The notes: generated by a model not told the origin, from the letters alone. DNA of 64,000 nt from an uncultured Lachnospiraceae bacterium (GCA_910578405.1 CAJTQO010000006.1:1-64000), one strand, 5' to 3'; shown: positions 8,899-16,862, counted from the stretch's first letter. Made by a program: numbers and translations.

Positions 8899-9042
8899 CT
8901 ATGAAATTCGTAAAAAATGATAGAAAATAATAGAAAATTTACTCCACAAAAACCATATATTTGGTAGTATTTTGGTAGAAACTCCCCCACCCGGCGCATC
9001 CTCAAAACCCGGAAACGCCCATAAATACTTACTTTTACGCAT
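8899..9042 (-). pseudogene. Putative histidine kinase 5' remnant fused to element end
   Basis: Seven bases after the response regulator stop an ATG (9042) opens a frame starting MRKSKYLWAF, the position and type of N-terminus where the partner sensor kinase of an OmpR-type regulator normally begins. After about ten codons the sequence becomes unrelated (PGFEDAPGGG...) and stops after 47 residues at 8899. The ribosome site AGGCGG is unusually close to the ATG. I infer that the older integrase element inserted in the first codons of the kinase gene. It could instead be a chance frame. Confidence 0.35.
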
Positions 9043-9049
9043 ACCGCCT

Positions 9050-9730
9050 TTATTCATTCACCTCAAATTTGTACCCCATTCCCCATATAGTCTTAATCAA
9101 GTCGCCTTTTTCCCCCATCTTGCTACGCAACTTTTTTACATGGGTATCAATCGTCCTTGCATCTCCGAAATAATCATAATTCCACACGTTATTCAGTATT
9201 TTTTCCCTGGATAGAGCCAGTCCTTTGTTTTCTATAAAATAGGAAAGCAGTTCAAATTCTTTATAGCTTAAATCCACTTGTCTGCCGTCAATCGTCACAA
9301 GATGCGCCGCTTTATTTAGCTGGATTCCACCTGCTTCCATAAGTTCATCACTATTTACCTGACTAGTGCGGCGTAAAATGGCTTCTACCCGGGCTACGAG
9401 AATTTTAGGACTGAAAGGCTTGGAAATATATTCATCCACTCCTAGCTGGAACCCTTGCAGTTCATCACGTTCATCTGTTTTTGCAGTCAGCATAATAATC
9501 GGCACTTTAGAATAGCCCCTGATTTCCCGACAGACTTCCCAACCGTCCACTTTAGGCATCATAACATCCAAAATAACAAGAGCTATGTCTTTTTGTCCGA
9601 AAAAAATATCCAAGGCTGCGCTTCCATCTTCCGCTTCCACTACTTCGTAATTGCTTTTTACCAAAAAATCCCTAACCAGCTTACGCATCCTGCTTTCGTC
9701 ATCCACCACTAATATTTTCAGCCTGTCCAC
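9050..9730 (-). CDS. OmpR/PhoB-family response regulator
   Basis: A protein of 226 residues from GTG 9730, preceded by AAGGAG. The receiver domain (about 1-120) has the acidic pair in VVDDES, the phospho-acceptor Asp in VILDVMMPK, the conserved Thr in IIMLTAK and the Lys in ISKPFSP. The C-terminal winged helix (about 130-226) has LSYKEFELLSYF and TIDTHVKKLRSKMG and ends with the typical GMGYKFE. It acts as a phosphorylation-controlled transcription factor. The usual downstream kinase gene is absent; mobile DNA starts at that place. No promoter stands out upstream, and 9731-9950 holds no other gene. Confidence 0.92.
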   Translation of the reverse strand: MDRLKILVVDDESRMRKLVRDFLVKSNYEVVEAEDGSAALDIFFGQKDIALVILDVMMPKVDGWEVCREIRGYSKVPIIMLTAKTDERDELQGFQLGVDEYISKPFSPKILVARVEAILRRTSQVNSDELMEAGGIQLNKAAHLVTIDGRQVDLSYKEFELLSYFIENKGLALSREKILNNVWNYDYFGDARTIDTHVKKLRSKMGEKGDLIKTIWGMGYKFEVNE

Positions 9731-9950
9731 AATACTTTTCTCCTTCTTTATAGTTTTTTGCTCAACATTATGAACGTTTCCCTTAAACTCATAACATTGG
9801 CTCCTAATGCAAACTATAAATGCTCTTCTCTGTTTAACCAGGAAAATTTATTTATCCACTTCCAGTATACCCATAAAATATGTAAAATCTGTGAATAACG
9901 CAAATAAATACCGCAAATCAATACCGTTCTGTGACATAACTATTCAGCCA

Positions 9951-10505
9951 TCATTCCTCTGCCTGTTTTACACGTTCTTGTTCCCGGAGATAGTTTTCCC
10001 GTTCTGTCAATTCCTGCTCCCATGCACTGTATTTATTCACTAATGCCCTTTCATAGTTCAAAATGTTAGGTTCATCACTGGTTAATGCGATAGCGAACAT
10101 GATGCCTACCGAAATGAATAATATCACATTCAGCAGTACAGATACGATAAACTTACTTTTGTAGTCATGTTTCTTTTTTTCTGGTAGGCGCGGCGACGGA
10201 ACCCGAATTTCATCCCCTACTCTGTGGGCAAAAACCGTATAAAGTCCAAGTGGTGGAACTGGTTCTTCCAGATTTTTGCATTCTGCCAGCTTGGTTTGCA
10301 GCGAACGCAGATATTCCCATCCAATAGGAGTCTGGAAAATACGTCCTTCTACCGCTTTACGATAAACAAGATATATTTTTTCTGGTTTTCCATAATCCAT
10401 ATGTTGTTCCAGATACTCTATTTTTTTCACTTCCTGTCTGGCTATTTCCGCGTCTTCGGCATTCCCGAAACAGTATCCTCTTACTACATTTTTATTTTCT
10501 CCCAT
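9951..10505 (-). CDS. Single-span membrane protein, unknown function
   Basis: A protein of 184 residues from ATG 10505, six bases after AGGTGGTG; the longer frame to 10586 has no ribosome site. Residues 1-110 are soluble and mixed charged. One membrane segment (FIVSVLLNVILFISVGIMFAIAL, about 125-147) is followed by a 37-residue charged tail rich in Glu and Arg that may form a coiled coil (ALVNKYSAWEQELTERENYL). No signal peptide is visible, so the soluble N-terminal part is likely inside the cell. I do not recognise the family. It lies between the response regulator and tmRNA with its own spacing. Confidence 0.6.
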   Translation of the reverse strand: MGENKNVVRGYCFGNAEDAEIARQEVKKIEYLEQHMDYGKPEKIYLVYRKAVEGRIFQTPIGWEYLRSLQTKLAECKNLEEPVPPLGLYTVFAHRVGDEIRVPSPRLPEKKKHDYKSKFIVSVLLNVILFISVGIMFAIALTSDEPNILNYERALVNKYSAWEQELTERENYLREQERVKQAEE

Positions 10506-10634
10506 TTTGTCACCACCTACTTTTTTCAAACTGGTTTTTATCCTTAGAAGTATTGGGCATATAGTAAACGATATAAAGAAAAACATAATGTTTCTTATGT
10601 TTATTGGCTATAAAACGAAAGGGATAGTAAAACG

Positions 10635-10671
10635 ATAGGGATAGTTGAGGAAATTCCTCTTCTATCCCTAT
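10635..10671. repeat. Inverted repeat in the 10506-10960 gene-free stretch
   Basis: ATAGGGATAG (10635-10644) pairs with CTATCCCTAT (10662-10671), and the arms extend inward with few mismatches. A third GGGATAG copy lies just outside at 10621-10627. It is upstream of the 9951-10505 gene and downstream of tmRNA, so it could end tmRNA transcription or be an operator. I see no gene in the rest of 10506-10960. Confidence 0.45.
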
Positions 10672-10960
10672 TTCTACTTTATGGGAAACTGCATCGCCAG
10701 ATACACCCCACTGCGAACTCCGTCCAGGAACATCGCTATACTAAGGAATCTGCTCACTTCCTAAAGCGCGTCTGAAAATTCTTTCCGATAATAGTCACCC
10801 AAATCAAGCTATGTTTCCATTCAAATGCAATTAGTATAGCTTACAGTCCAACTTGGATTTGAACAAGAACAAACGAAACCCTTTCTTGTGAAAATGTTAT
10901 GAATGAAGTTTAAACTTTTCTCACTAAAACGCTCCAACGTCCAACCAATGATACTTTGAG

Positions 10961-11297
10961 TGGAATAGGCGGGAGTCGAACCCGCGTCCAAAGACCTATT
11001 CCCTGTCCTTCTACTATCATAGTCAATTATATTTCATTCCCTCCTGTAACGGGAAATTGACAGCCCAATACATTCAGTAGCTTCATAATACGCCCACAGG
11101 CTCAAAGCTTTGCCTGTGTCGTTTCCTACATCGTCGATGCCCGCTTCTTAATGTGTAGGTGCATTAAGTCGGACAGCCGCCATTAGGCAGCGTATGCTAA
11201 ATTGTCTTCAGCGTTTATATTTAGATTTGCGAGTTGACGCATCGCCTACGGATAGCTTCTCCAGCTGCAAGACCCCTGTCGAAACCTTTACTATCCC
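10961..11297 (-). ncRNA. ssrA: tmRNA (transfer-messenger RNA)
   Basis: The 5' end GGGATAG (11297-11291) pairs with CTATTCC (10968-10962) to form the tRNA-like acceptor stem, with a 3' discriminator A at 10961 and no encoded CCA. The T arm GCGGGTTCGACTCCCGC and the 5' GTTTCGAC motif are the classic tmRNA marks. The tag frame starts at GCA 11230 and ends at TAA 11185-11183, giving ANLNINAEDNLAYAA, with the usual AEDN core and Ala-rich end. The RNA rescues stalled ribosomes with SmpB, whose gene lies directly upstream. Length is about 337 nt. Confidence 0.95.
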
Positions 11298-11331
11298 TTA
11301 TCCCATCCACGGTTTCTCTGAATCCATATTT

Positions 11332-11360
11332 ATTATACCACATTATATGGTAGAAAGCAA
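11332..11360 (-). promoter_or_regulatory. Promoter of tmRNA
   Basis: On the minus strand TTGCTT (11360-11355), a 17-bp spacer and TATAAT (11337-11332) form a good promoter just after the smpB stop. It gives tmRNA its own transcript with a short leader to be trimmed. Confidence 0.65.
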
Positions 11361-11364
11361 TCCA

Positions 11365-11835
11365 TTATCCCCTGATTTTTAATTTCAATTCTTTTTCGGC
11401 CTCTCTACGTTGGTCTTTTCTTGCAATATCCTGTCGTTTATCGTATAGTTTCTTTCCTTTTGCCAGTCCGATTTCTACTTTTGCTTTACCATCCTTAAAG
11501 TATACCTGTAATGGAACCAGAGTATACCCTTTTTCTGCGCTTTTTCCGGCCAGTTTATGAATCTCCTGTTTATGCAGCAGAAGCTTTTTGACACGAAGCG
11601 GATCTTTATTAAAAATATTCCCTTTCTCATAGGGACTGATATGCATCCCATAGGCAAATATTTCGCCGTTTTCAATTTGTATAAACGATTCTTTGATGCT
11701 ACATTTACCCATGCGCAGTGACTTTACTTCTGTGCCATGGAGTACAATTCCGGCCTCATATTTCTCCTCTATAAAATAATCATGATAAGCTTTTTTGTTA
11801 TTTGCCACCAATTTCATTGATTCTGTCATAGACAT
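11365..11835 (-). CDS. smpB: tmRNA-binding protein SmpB
   Basis: A protein of 156 residues, the normal SmpB length. NNKKAYHDYFI, GIVLHGTEVKSLR, the inner GKCSIKESFIQIENGE and the basic end GKKLYDKRQDIARKDQRRE are all family hallmarks. SmpB binds the tRNA-like part of tmRNA and fills the missing anticodon arm in the decoding centre. ATG 11835 was chosen because it follows AGGAAAGGCAGGT; a second ATG two codons later is possible. The tmRNA gene follows immediately, a common clostridial order. Confidence 0.95.
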   Translation of the reverse strand: MSMTESMKLVANNKKAYHDYFIEEKYEAGIVLHGTEVKSLRMGKCSIKESFIQIENGEIFAYGMHISPYEKGNIFNKDPLRVKKLLLHKQEIHKLAGKSAEKGYTLVPLQVYFKDGKAKVEIGLAKGKKLYDKRQDIARKDQRREAEKELKLKIRG

Positions 11836-12093
11836 ACCTGCCTTTCCTGATTCTAATTGCAATTCAGCCTACTCCTGCCATTTTTTCATTTTGACAGTCT
11901 ATTTATTGGGGTTCCTTCCTACCAATTTCTAAATAACCATATCAAATCAGTCCTTATTTTTCTATTCACATAATAAAAGCGTCGCCCTTCTATACAATTT
12001 CATTCAATTAAGCCTTTCGTGGCGGTACAAACCATGAGCCTAAATCCAGGCTAATGAAAACACTATTTCATAAATATTGTATTGGAGTGTCTT

Positions 12094-12241
12094 AGAGCGT
12101 ATTGGAAATTGCTTTCTGGCAGATGTACGTCACAATTTGTGGGAAATTTGTGCCAAAGGAAGGGCGTATAACCTGAATTTGACGCAAATACCATGCAAAG
12201 TGAGGCGTGCATTGTCAGGAGTGAATGTTTAAACACGCTCT
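12094..12241. repeat. Palindromic non-coding repeat A
   Basis: The 148-bp segment begins AGAGCGT and ends ACGCTCT, and the two halves align along their whole length at roughly two thirds identity after reverse complementing one. Most differences are G/A or T/C changes that would be G-U pairs in RNA made from the plus strand. It has no reading frame. It resembles a MITE-like or structured-RNA repeat. With element B it fills the 11836-12483 gene-free stretch; 11836-12093 shows nothing else. Confidence 0.6.
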
Positions 12242-12405
12242 AGTGTTCCATCCAGACAGAAATTGGATTTGTGGGTTGCATGGTTCGTGCCAGCGCCAGG
12301 CAAAATTTCGACCGCGATACGGTGGCATCGTCTAGAAATTTTAACGACGCAATGGTGCGAAACAAGCGGTTCACGATTCTAATTTCTGACCGGATGGAAC
12401 ACTAG
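12241..12405. repeat. Palindromic non-coding repeat B with 13-bp perfect ends
   Basis: TAGTGTTCCATCC (12241-12253) and GGATGGAACACTA (12393-12405) are exact inverted repeats, and AGAAATT/AATTTCT follow inside. The arms continue to pair inward to the middle of the 165-bp unit, again with mainly G-U-compatible differences for a plus-strand RNA. It abuts element A with a shared base. No coding capacity is seen. Confidence 0.65.
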
Positions 12406-12483
12406 TCCCATTAACGTCTGTCATGCTCCAATTACCAATAACAATTACAATTAATTATAGGTGTGGCTGGACAGAGTATGGCT

Positions 12484-14625
12484 TTACATCTCTTCCATTT
12501 CCCCGTCGGCTTCTATAAACTCTATGGTTCTGGCAAAACGGTCAGTGTTTTCCACTGTTACAGTAAGGCACTGTCCCAGTTTATATGTTTTCCCAGTATC
12601 CCGCCCTATCATTTCATAATTTTTTTCATCGTAGTAAAAATAGTCCCCTTGCAGGGAAGACACATGGATCATTCCTTCTACTGTATTTGGCAGTTCCACA
12701 TAGATGCCCCAGCCGGTGATGCCCGAAACTACGCCTTGGAAATTTTCTCCGATATGCTGTTCCATATATTCTACTTTTTTCAGTTTATCCGTTTCCCGTT
12801 CAGCTTCTTCTGCCCTGCGTTCCATTTTGGAAGAACGGTCTGCCACTTGCGGAAGTATTTCTTCATAATGCCGGATACGCTCTTCTTTTAAGCGTCCCCT
12901 TAGCTGTTCCTTTATAATTCTATGAATCTGCAGATCTGGGTATCTGCGGATCGGAGAAGTAAAATGACAATAATATTGACAGGCAAGCCCGAAATGACCT
13001 GTGCAATCCACGGAATATCGTGCCTGCTTCATACTCCGAAGGGCCAGACGGCTAATTAACGCTTCTTCCGGCGTTCCTTCGATTTTACCTAATAATTTTT
13101 GGATTTCTTTCGGATGGATTTCTTCCTGGGTTGTTTTAATGCCATAGCCAAAGTTACTGATAAAGATGCCAAGCTGCTGTATTCTTTCAGGGTCTGGATT
13201 CGCATGTGTCCGGTAGACAAAAGGGAATTCCAGCCAGTAGAAATGCTGCGCTACTGTTTCATTGGCTAAAAGCATAAAGTCTTCAATAATTTTCGTTGCT
13301 GTGTTCCTTTCATAAGGTTTGATTTCCAGTGGATGCCCTTCTGGATCCAGCAAAATTTTTGTTTCCGGGAAATCAAAGTCAATGGAACCGCGTTTCTTCC
13401 TTTTTGCCCTAAGGATTTTGGCAAGCTCTTCCATCAGAGCGAACATCGGCGCCAAGGACTCATATTTCTTGGTTTCTTCTTCATCCTTATCTTCCAGTAT
13501 TTTTTTTACACTGGTGTAGGTCATGCGTCGGTCTACCCTGATTACAGATTCTACAATACGGTAATCCACCACTTCTCCTTTTGGGCTGATTTTCATAATA
13601 CAGCTTAATGCCAGTCTGTCCACACCCTCATTCAAGGAACAAATGCCATTGGAAAGGGTATGCGGCAGCATTGGGATTACCCGGTCTACCAAATATACGC
13701 TGGTTCCTCTCTTTAACGCCTCTCTGTCCAACGCGGAATTCTCCTGCACGTAATTCGTCACATCCGCAATATGGACACCCAAACAGTAATTAGCTCCTTC
13801 TTTGGATACACTGACTGCATCGTCCAAATCTTTGGCGTCTTCCCCGTCTATGGTAACCATTGGCACATCCCTTAAGTCTTCCCGTCCTTGTCTGTCAGCC
13901 TCTGACACTTCCGATGCCACACGCTCAGCCTGTTTTAAAACTTTTTCTTCGAATTCCATTGGCAGTTCATAGCCTCGGACAATGGATAGGATGTCCACTC
14001 CGGGATCATTGATATGTCCGATAATTTCCACTACTTTACCTTCCGGTTTTTTATGGCCTTCCCCATAGCTGGTCAGTTCCACCACTACTTTGTGTCCTTC
14101 CACAGCCCCTTTGGAACGCTCAATCGGCACAAAAATATCACAAGGGAGTTTCATATTGTCCGGTATTACAAAACCAAAGTTTTTTGATTTGCGGAATATG
14201 CCCACTACTTGTGTGGTGCCACGCTGCAGGATACGGGTCACTTCCGCTTCCTGCCGTCTGCCCCGCTGTCCGGGCAACAACTTTACCTGTACAGTATCTT
14301 GGTGATATGCGCCGTTCACTCTGTTTTCCGGTATATAGAGATCTTCTTCCAGTCCTTGTACCTCTACAAATCCAAAACCTCTTGCATTGCTGATAAATGT
14401 TCCTGTATAAAAATCCGTTTCTGGTTTTATATATTTCCCTTTCGCTGTAACGGTGAGCTTTCCTTCTTTTAACAGTTCTTCTAACACTTCACGGAATTCA
14501 CCCCGTTCTTCTTTTTTTACTTGCATAAATGCGGCCAGCTCCTTTTCCTTCATCGGCACGTATAGTTCATCCTGCACCAGCTCGCATATTAATTTCTTTC
14601 TCTTCTCAAATTGCGCTTTATTCAT
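12484..14625 (-). CDS. rnr: Ribonuclease R
   Basis: A 713-residue protein, the usual RNase R size. An N-terminal helix-turn-helix-like region (about 1-65), two cold-shock domains (ARGFGFVEVQG; KNFGFVIPDN), the RNB catalytic domain with its metal-binding Asp cluster (TIDGEDAKDLDDAVS) and a C-terminal S1 domain (GENFQGVVSGITGWGIYVEL) occur in order. It degrades structured RNA from the 3' end and helps tmRNA in removing defective mRNAs, so its place near ssrA-smpB makes sense. ATG 14625 follows AAAGGAAC; the longer frame to 14703 runs into repeat DNA. The C-terminus lacks the Lys-rich tail of the E. coli protein. Confidence 0.95.
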   Translation of the reverse strand: MNKAQFEKRKKLICELVQDELYVPMKEKELAAFMQVKKEERGEFREVLEELLKEGKLTVTAKGKYIKPETDFYTGTFISNARGFGFVEVQGLEEDLYIPENRVNGAYHQDTVQVKLLPGQRGRRQEAEVTRILQRGTTQVVGIFRKSKNFGFVIPDNMKLPCDIFVPIERSKGAVEGHKVVVELTSYGEGHKKPEGKVVEIIGHINDPGVDILSIVRGYELPMEFEEKVLKQAERVASEVSEADRQGREDLRDVPMVTIDGEDAKDLDDAVSVSKEGANYCLGVHIADVTNYVQENSALDREALKRGTSVYLVDRVIPMLPHTLSNGICSLNEGVDRLALSCIMKISPKGEVVDYRIVESVIRVDRRMTYTSVKKILEDKDEEETKKYESLAPMFALMEELAKILRAKRKKRGSIDFDFPETKILLDPEGHPLEIKPYERNTATKIIEDFMLLANETVAQHFYWLEFPFVYRTHANPDPERIQQLGIFISNFGYGIKTTQEEIHPKEIQKLLGKIEGTPEEALISRLALRSMKQARYSVDCTGHFGLACQYYCHFTSPIRRYPDLQIHRIIKEQLRGRLKEERIRHYEEILPQVADRSSKMERRAEEAERETDKLKKVEYMEQHIGENFQGVVSGITGWGIYVELPNTVEGMIHVSSLQGDYFYYDEKNYEMIGRDTGKTYKLGQCLTVTVENTDRFARTIEFIEADGEMEEM

Positions 14626-14639
14626 CTTGTTCCTTTCTA

Positions 14640-14888
14640 TTCCAGTACCGCCAATGTTCTTTCCGCGCCTCCGCACTTGGAAGAATGACAGCCCATTATC
14701 CATGTTCTGTCACTCTTCCAGGCGCTTACCTGAACATTGGCTGTTTCCAGTGCCGCCAATGTTCTTTCCGCGCCTCCGCACTTGGAAGAATGACAGCCCA
14801 TTATCCATGTTCTGTCACTCTTCCAGGCGCTTACCTGAACATTGGCTGTTTCCAGTGCCGCCAATGTTCTTTCCGCGCCTCCGCACGC
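14640..14888. repeat. 105-bp tandem palindromic repeat, two exact copies plus a part
   Basis: Units at 14651-14755 and 14756-14860 are identical over 105 bp, and a third begins at 14861 and matches for 26 bp before diverging. Within each unit GCCAATGTTC pairs with GAACATTGGC, GCGCC with GGCGC, and GGAAGAATGACAG with CTGTCACTCTTCC, so one unit can fold into a long hairpin, best as minus-strand RNA (the direction of secG and rnr). It fills the 14626-14929 gap between secG and rnr. A frame runs through it only because 105 is divisible by three. Confidence 0.85.
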
Positions 14889-14929
14889 TTGGAATAACGG
14901 CAGAACGACAATCTTCCATAAATATTATG

Positions 14930-14960
14930 AAAAAAGCACTCTTACCTTTGCAAGAGCGCT
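14930..14960 (-). terminator. Terminator of secG
   Basis: On the minus strand AGCGCTCTT, an 8-nt loop and AAGAGTGCT form a stem with one G-U pair, followed by six T. It starts 12 bases after the secG stop. Confidence 0.85.
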
Positions 14961-14971
14961 TTTGTAATCAC

Positions 14972-15211
14972 CTAAAATACATTCAGATTCAGTACCGCTG
15001 CTAAAATGATAAACCCAGCCGCCAGAAACTTTGTTACTTTTACTAGCGTCCCTTCCATGGAACGGCCTTTGTTTTTACCCCAGTATGTTTCGGCTGCACC
15101 GCTGATTGCGCCAAGTCCTGCGGATTTTCCTTCCTGCATCAATACTAATATAACCAACGCTATGCAAATTATAATAAAAACGATTAATAATATGGTTCTT
15201 AAAGCCTGCAT
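14972..15211 (-). CDS. secG: Protein translocase subunit SecG
   Basis: A 79-residue protein with two membrane segments (TILLIVFIIICIALVILVLMQ, cut in two parts here only by description, and FLAAGFIILAAVLNL) joined by the conserved Gly/Ser-rich loop LMQEGKSAGLGAISG and the ETYWGKNKGR segment. It is an accessory subunit of the SecYEG channel that improves protein export. It lies upstream of rnr in the same direction, a common secG-rnr-smpB-ssrA order in Firmicutes, but here a terminator and a repeat separate it from rnr. Confidence 0.93.
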   Translation of the reverse strand: MQALRTILLIVFIIICIALVILVLMQEGKSAGLGAISGAAETYWGKNKGRSMEGTLVKVTKFLAAGFIILAAVLNLNVF

Positions 15212-15350
15212 TTCTGTAACCCTACTCCTTTCCTGTAACGTATGCCCTGCTGCATATATTTTTTACTTTAGCATATTATTTCCATTTTTTCAAGTGTTTT
15301 TGCAATAGTTTGTATATTGGGTTTGTATTTTTAGGCAAGTCGGTTCCTGT

Positions 15351-16547
15351 TTATGCTGCTTGAGAAATCCCTTCCGCTATTGCACGGAAAAATTCCACAT
15401 GTTTTAATTCATATCCTGGTTCCGTAAAATCTGGATCTGCGCTGGTTTTTACAATAATTACTTGTTTTGCCGGGTTCACATAAATCCATTGCCCATAGAC
15501 GCCAATGGCCATAAACTCTCCTTGGCTCCCCTCCGGTATCCACCACTGATATCCATAGCCAATGGCATTATAAGCATCATGGTTTGCTCCTGGTTTTGCA
15601 TACTCCTCTTGGATGTCCATGCTGTCCTGCACCCACTCTTTTTCCAAAACCTGTACTCCGTTATAACTGCCCCCGTTCAGATATAATCTTGCAAATCGCG
15701 CATAGTCTCTAAGGGAAACGCTCAAGCCTCCCATAGCCAGTTCCGTGCCGTTGCTCAGTGTCCAGTATGCATCATGAGCCGCTCCAATTCTCTTCCAAAG
15801 TTTTTCCTCCATATATTCCGCCAGGCTGCGCCCTGTGGCATTTGTAATCACCTGCCCCATTATTTCGGTATTAATGCTTAAATATCTTCGGTATGTATAT
15901 GGTTCTTCCTGTACCCCGTATTGTGAAATAACCTTCATAGCCGGAGCCCCCATTAGGGTGCGGATGGAAAAACCGCTCATATCTTTGTCCTCATTAAAAT
16001 CAATTCCGGAAGCCATTTTCAGGCAAGCCCTGATTGGAATATTTTCCAGTTCCGTCCCCACAAACTCTGGTATATACATTCCAATAGGGTCTTCCACACT
16101 ATTTACATAACCTTCCGCTACTGCAATTCCCATCAGGGCAGACACAAAAGATTTTCCCATGGAATTAGAAGAAAATAAAGAGCTTTCTTCCCCTCCAAAG
16201 AAATATTTTTCATATTTAATCACATCATTCTCTATCACTAGCATAGCAGATGTCCTGGTGTCTTCCATAAATTCCTCTGTAGCATAAAAAACATTGTCAT
16301 ACTGGAATCCTTCAGTCAAAATGGCATTATCTTCTTTTAAAAAGAAAAAGGGATTCTCTCCTGCGCTAATTTTTTTGGTTGGCTGTATTTCCGGCGTATG
16401 CTGGAACGTGTGCGCAAGGTTTTCATTCTTAAAACTATGCAGGGAAGTGTACAGCATCTTTACCTTTTCGCCCAGGCAAATCCAAAATACTCCTACAACC
16501 GCAGCAATGCTAACTGTTACCATACCGATTATTTTTCTTTTTTTCAT
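15351..16547 (-). CDS. Serine hydrolase of the class C beta-lactamase/DD-peptidase fold
   Basis: A 398-residue protein. An N-terminal membrane anchor or uncleaved signal (about 6-25, IIGMVTVSIAAVVGVFW) puts the enzyme outside the cell. The active-site SxxK motif is Ser129-Met-Gly-Lys132 (SNSMGKSF), and YLSINTEIMG provides the Tyr-x-Asn motif. A third motif is less clear, as usual in this family. It could cleave D-amino-acid peptides or esters; a beta-lactamase role is not implied. The start follows AAGGAG. Its promoter has the overlong spacer and dyad of MerR-controlled genes, suggesting induction by a small molecule. Confidence 0.85.
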   Translation of the reverse strand: MKKRKIIGMVTVSIAAVVGVFWICLGEKVKMLYTSLHSFKNENLAHTFQHTPEIQPTKKISAGENPFFFLKEDNAILTEGFQYDNVFYATEEFMEDTRTSAMLVIENDVIKYEKYFFGGEESSLFSSNSMGKSFVSALMGIAVAEGYVNSVEDPIGMYIPEFVGTELENIPIRACLKMASGIDFNEDKDMSGFSIRTLMGAPAMKVISQYGVQEEPYTYRRYLSINTEIMGQVITNATGRSLAEYMEEKLWKRIGAAHDAYWTLSNGTELAMGGLSVSLRDYARFARLYLNGGSYNGVQVLEKEWVQDSMDIQEEYAKPGANHDAYNAIGYGYQWWIPEGSQGEFMAIGVYGQWIYVNPAKQVIIVKTSADPDFTEPGYELKHVEFFRAIAEGISQAA

Positions 16548-16594
16548 CGCAATTTCTCCTTGTTATTCTCACTGTTTTCCTTTTGCTTTTTCTT

Positions 16595-16625
16595 ATCATA
16601 ATCCGTACAGTAACTGTATGGTCAA
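16595..16625 (-). promoter_or_regulatory. MerR-type promoter of the serine hydrolase
   Basis: On the minus strand TTGACC (16625-16620) and TATGAT (16600-16595) are 19 bp apart, too far for normal activity. The spacer holds an inverted repeat, CCATACAGT-T-ACTGTACGG (16621-16603), with 8 of 9 pairs matching. A 19-bp spacer with a central dyad is the known pattern of promoters activated by MerR-family proteins. No merR gene is in the window. Confidence 0.6.
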
Positions 16626-16734
16626 TACCTATTTATATATTTTATAATTTTCAAAATACATCACATAGAAAATGGAGTGGGTTCTGGAATTAATGCTAAA
16701 ACATAATCAGCCTTCCATACGCCACTCCATATTG

Positions 16735-16818
16735 CAATTGCTATTCTCTATGTTACAATTGCTATTCTCTATATTGCAATTGCTATTCTTTATATTGTAA
16801 TTGCTATTTTTCATATAG
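16735..16818. repeat. 21-bp tandem repeat, four copies
   Basis: CAATTGCTATTCTCTATATT-type units of 21 bp start at 16735, 16756, 16777 and 16798, with a few base changes, and a fifth unit begins at 16819. They lie after the lacZ stop, upstream of the serine hydrolase promoter. Each unit carries the palindrome GCAATTGC or a variant. The rest of 16548-16862 holds only the promoter above. Confidence 0.8.
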
Positions 16819-16862
16819 CAATTACTGTCCTATATTATATTATTTTCCTCTGGCATTCATGC

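Noticed and set aside
8814..9005. 63-codon minus-strand frame
   Set aside because: It crosses the hairpin at 8853-8888, has no ribosome site and is out of frame with the better-placed kinase remnant.
10672..10960. 6S or other structured RNA next to tmRNA
   Set aside because: Only short, interrupted pairing (for example AAGCTAT/ATAGCTT at 10818-10856) and no family signature.
14640..14888. CRISPR array
   Set aside because: Only two full units of 105 bp with no variable spacers; each unit is one long palindrome.
14453..15004. Plus-strand reading frame of 183 codons
   Set aside because: It runs through the 105-bp repeat and antisense to rnr; the repeat length divisible by three keeps it open by chance.
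16735..16818. CRISPR array
   Set aside because: Direct 21-bp repeats with no spacers between them.
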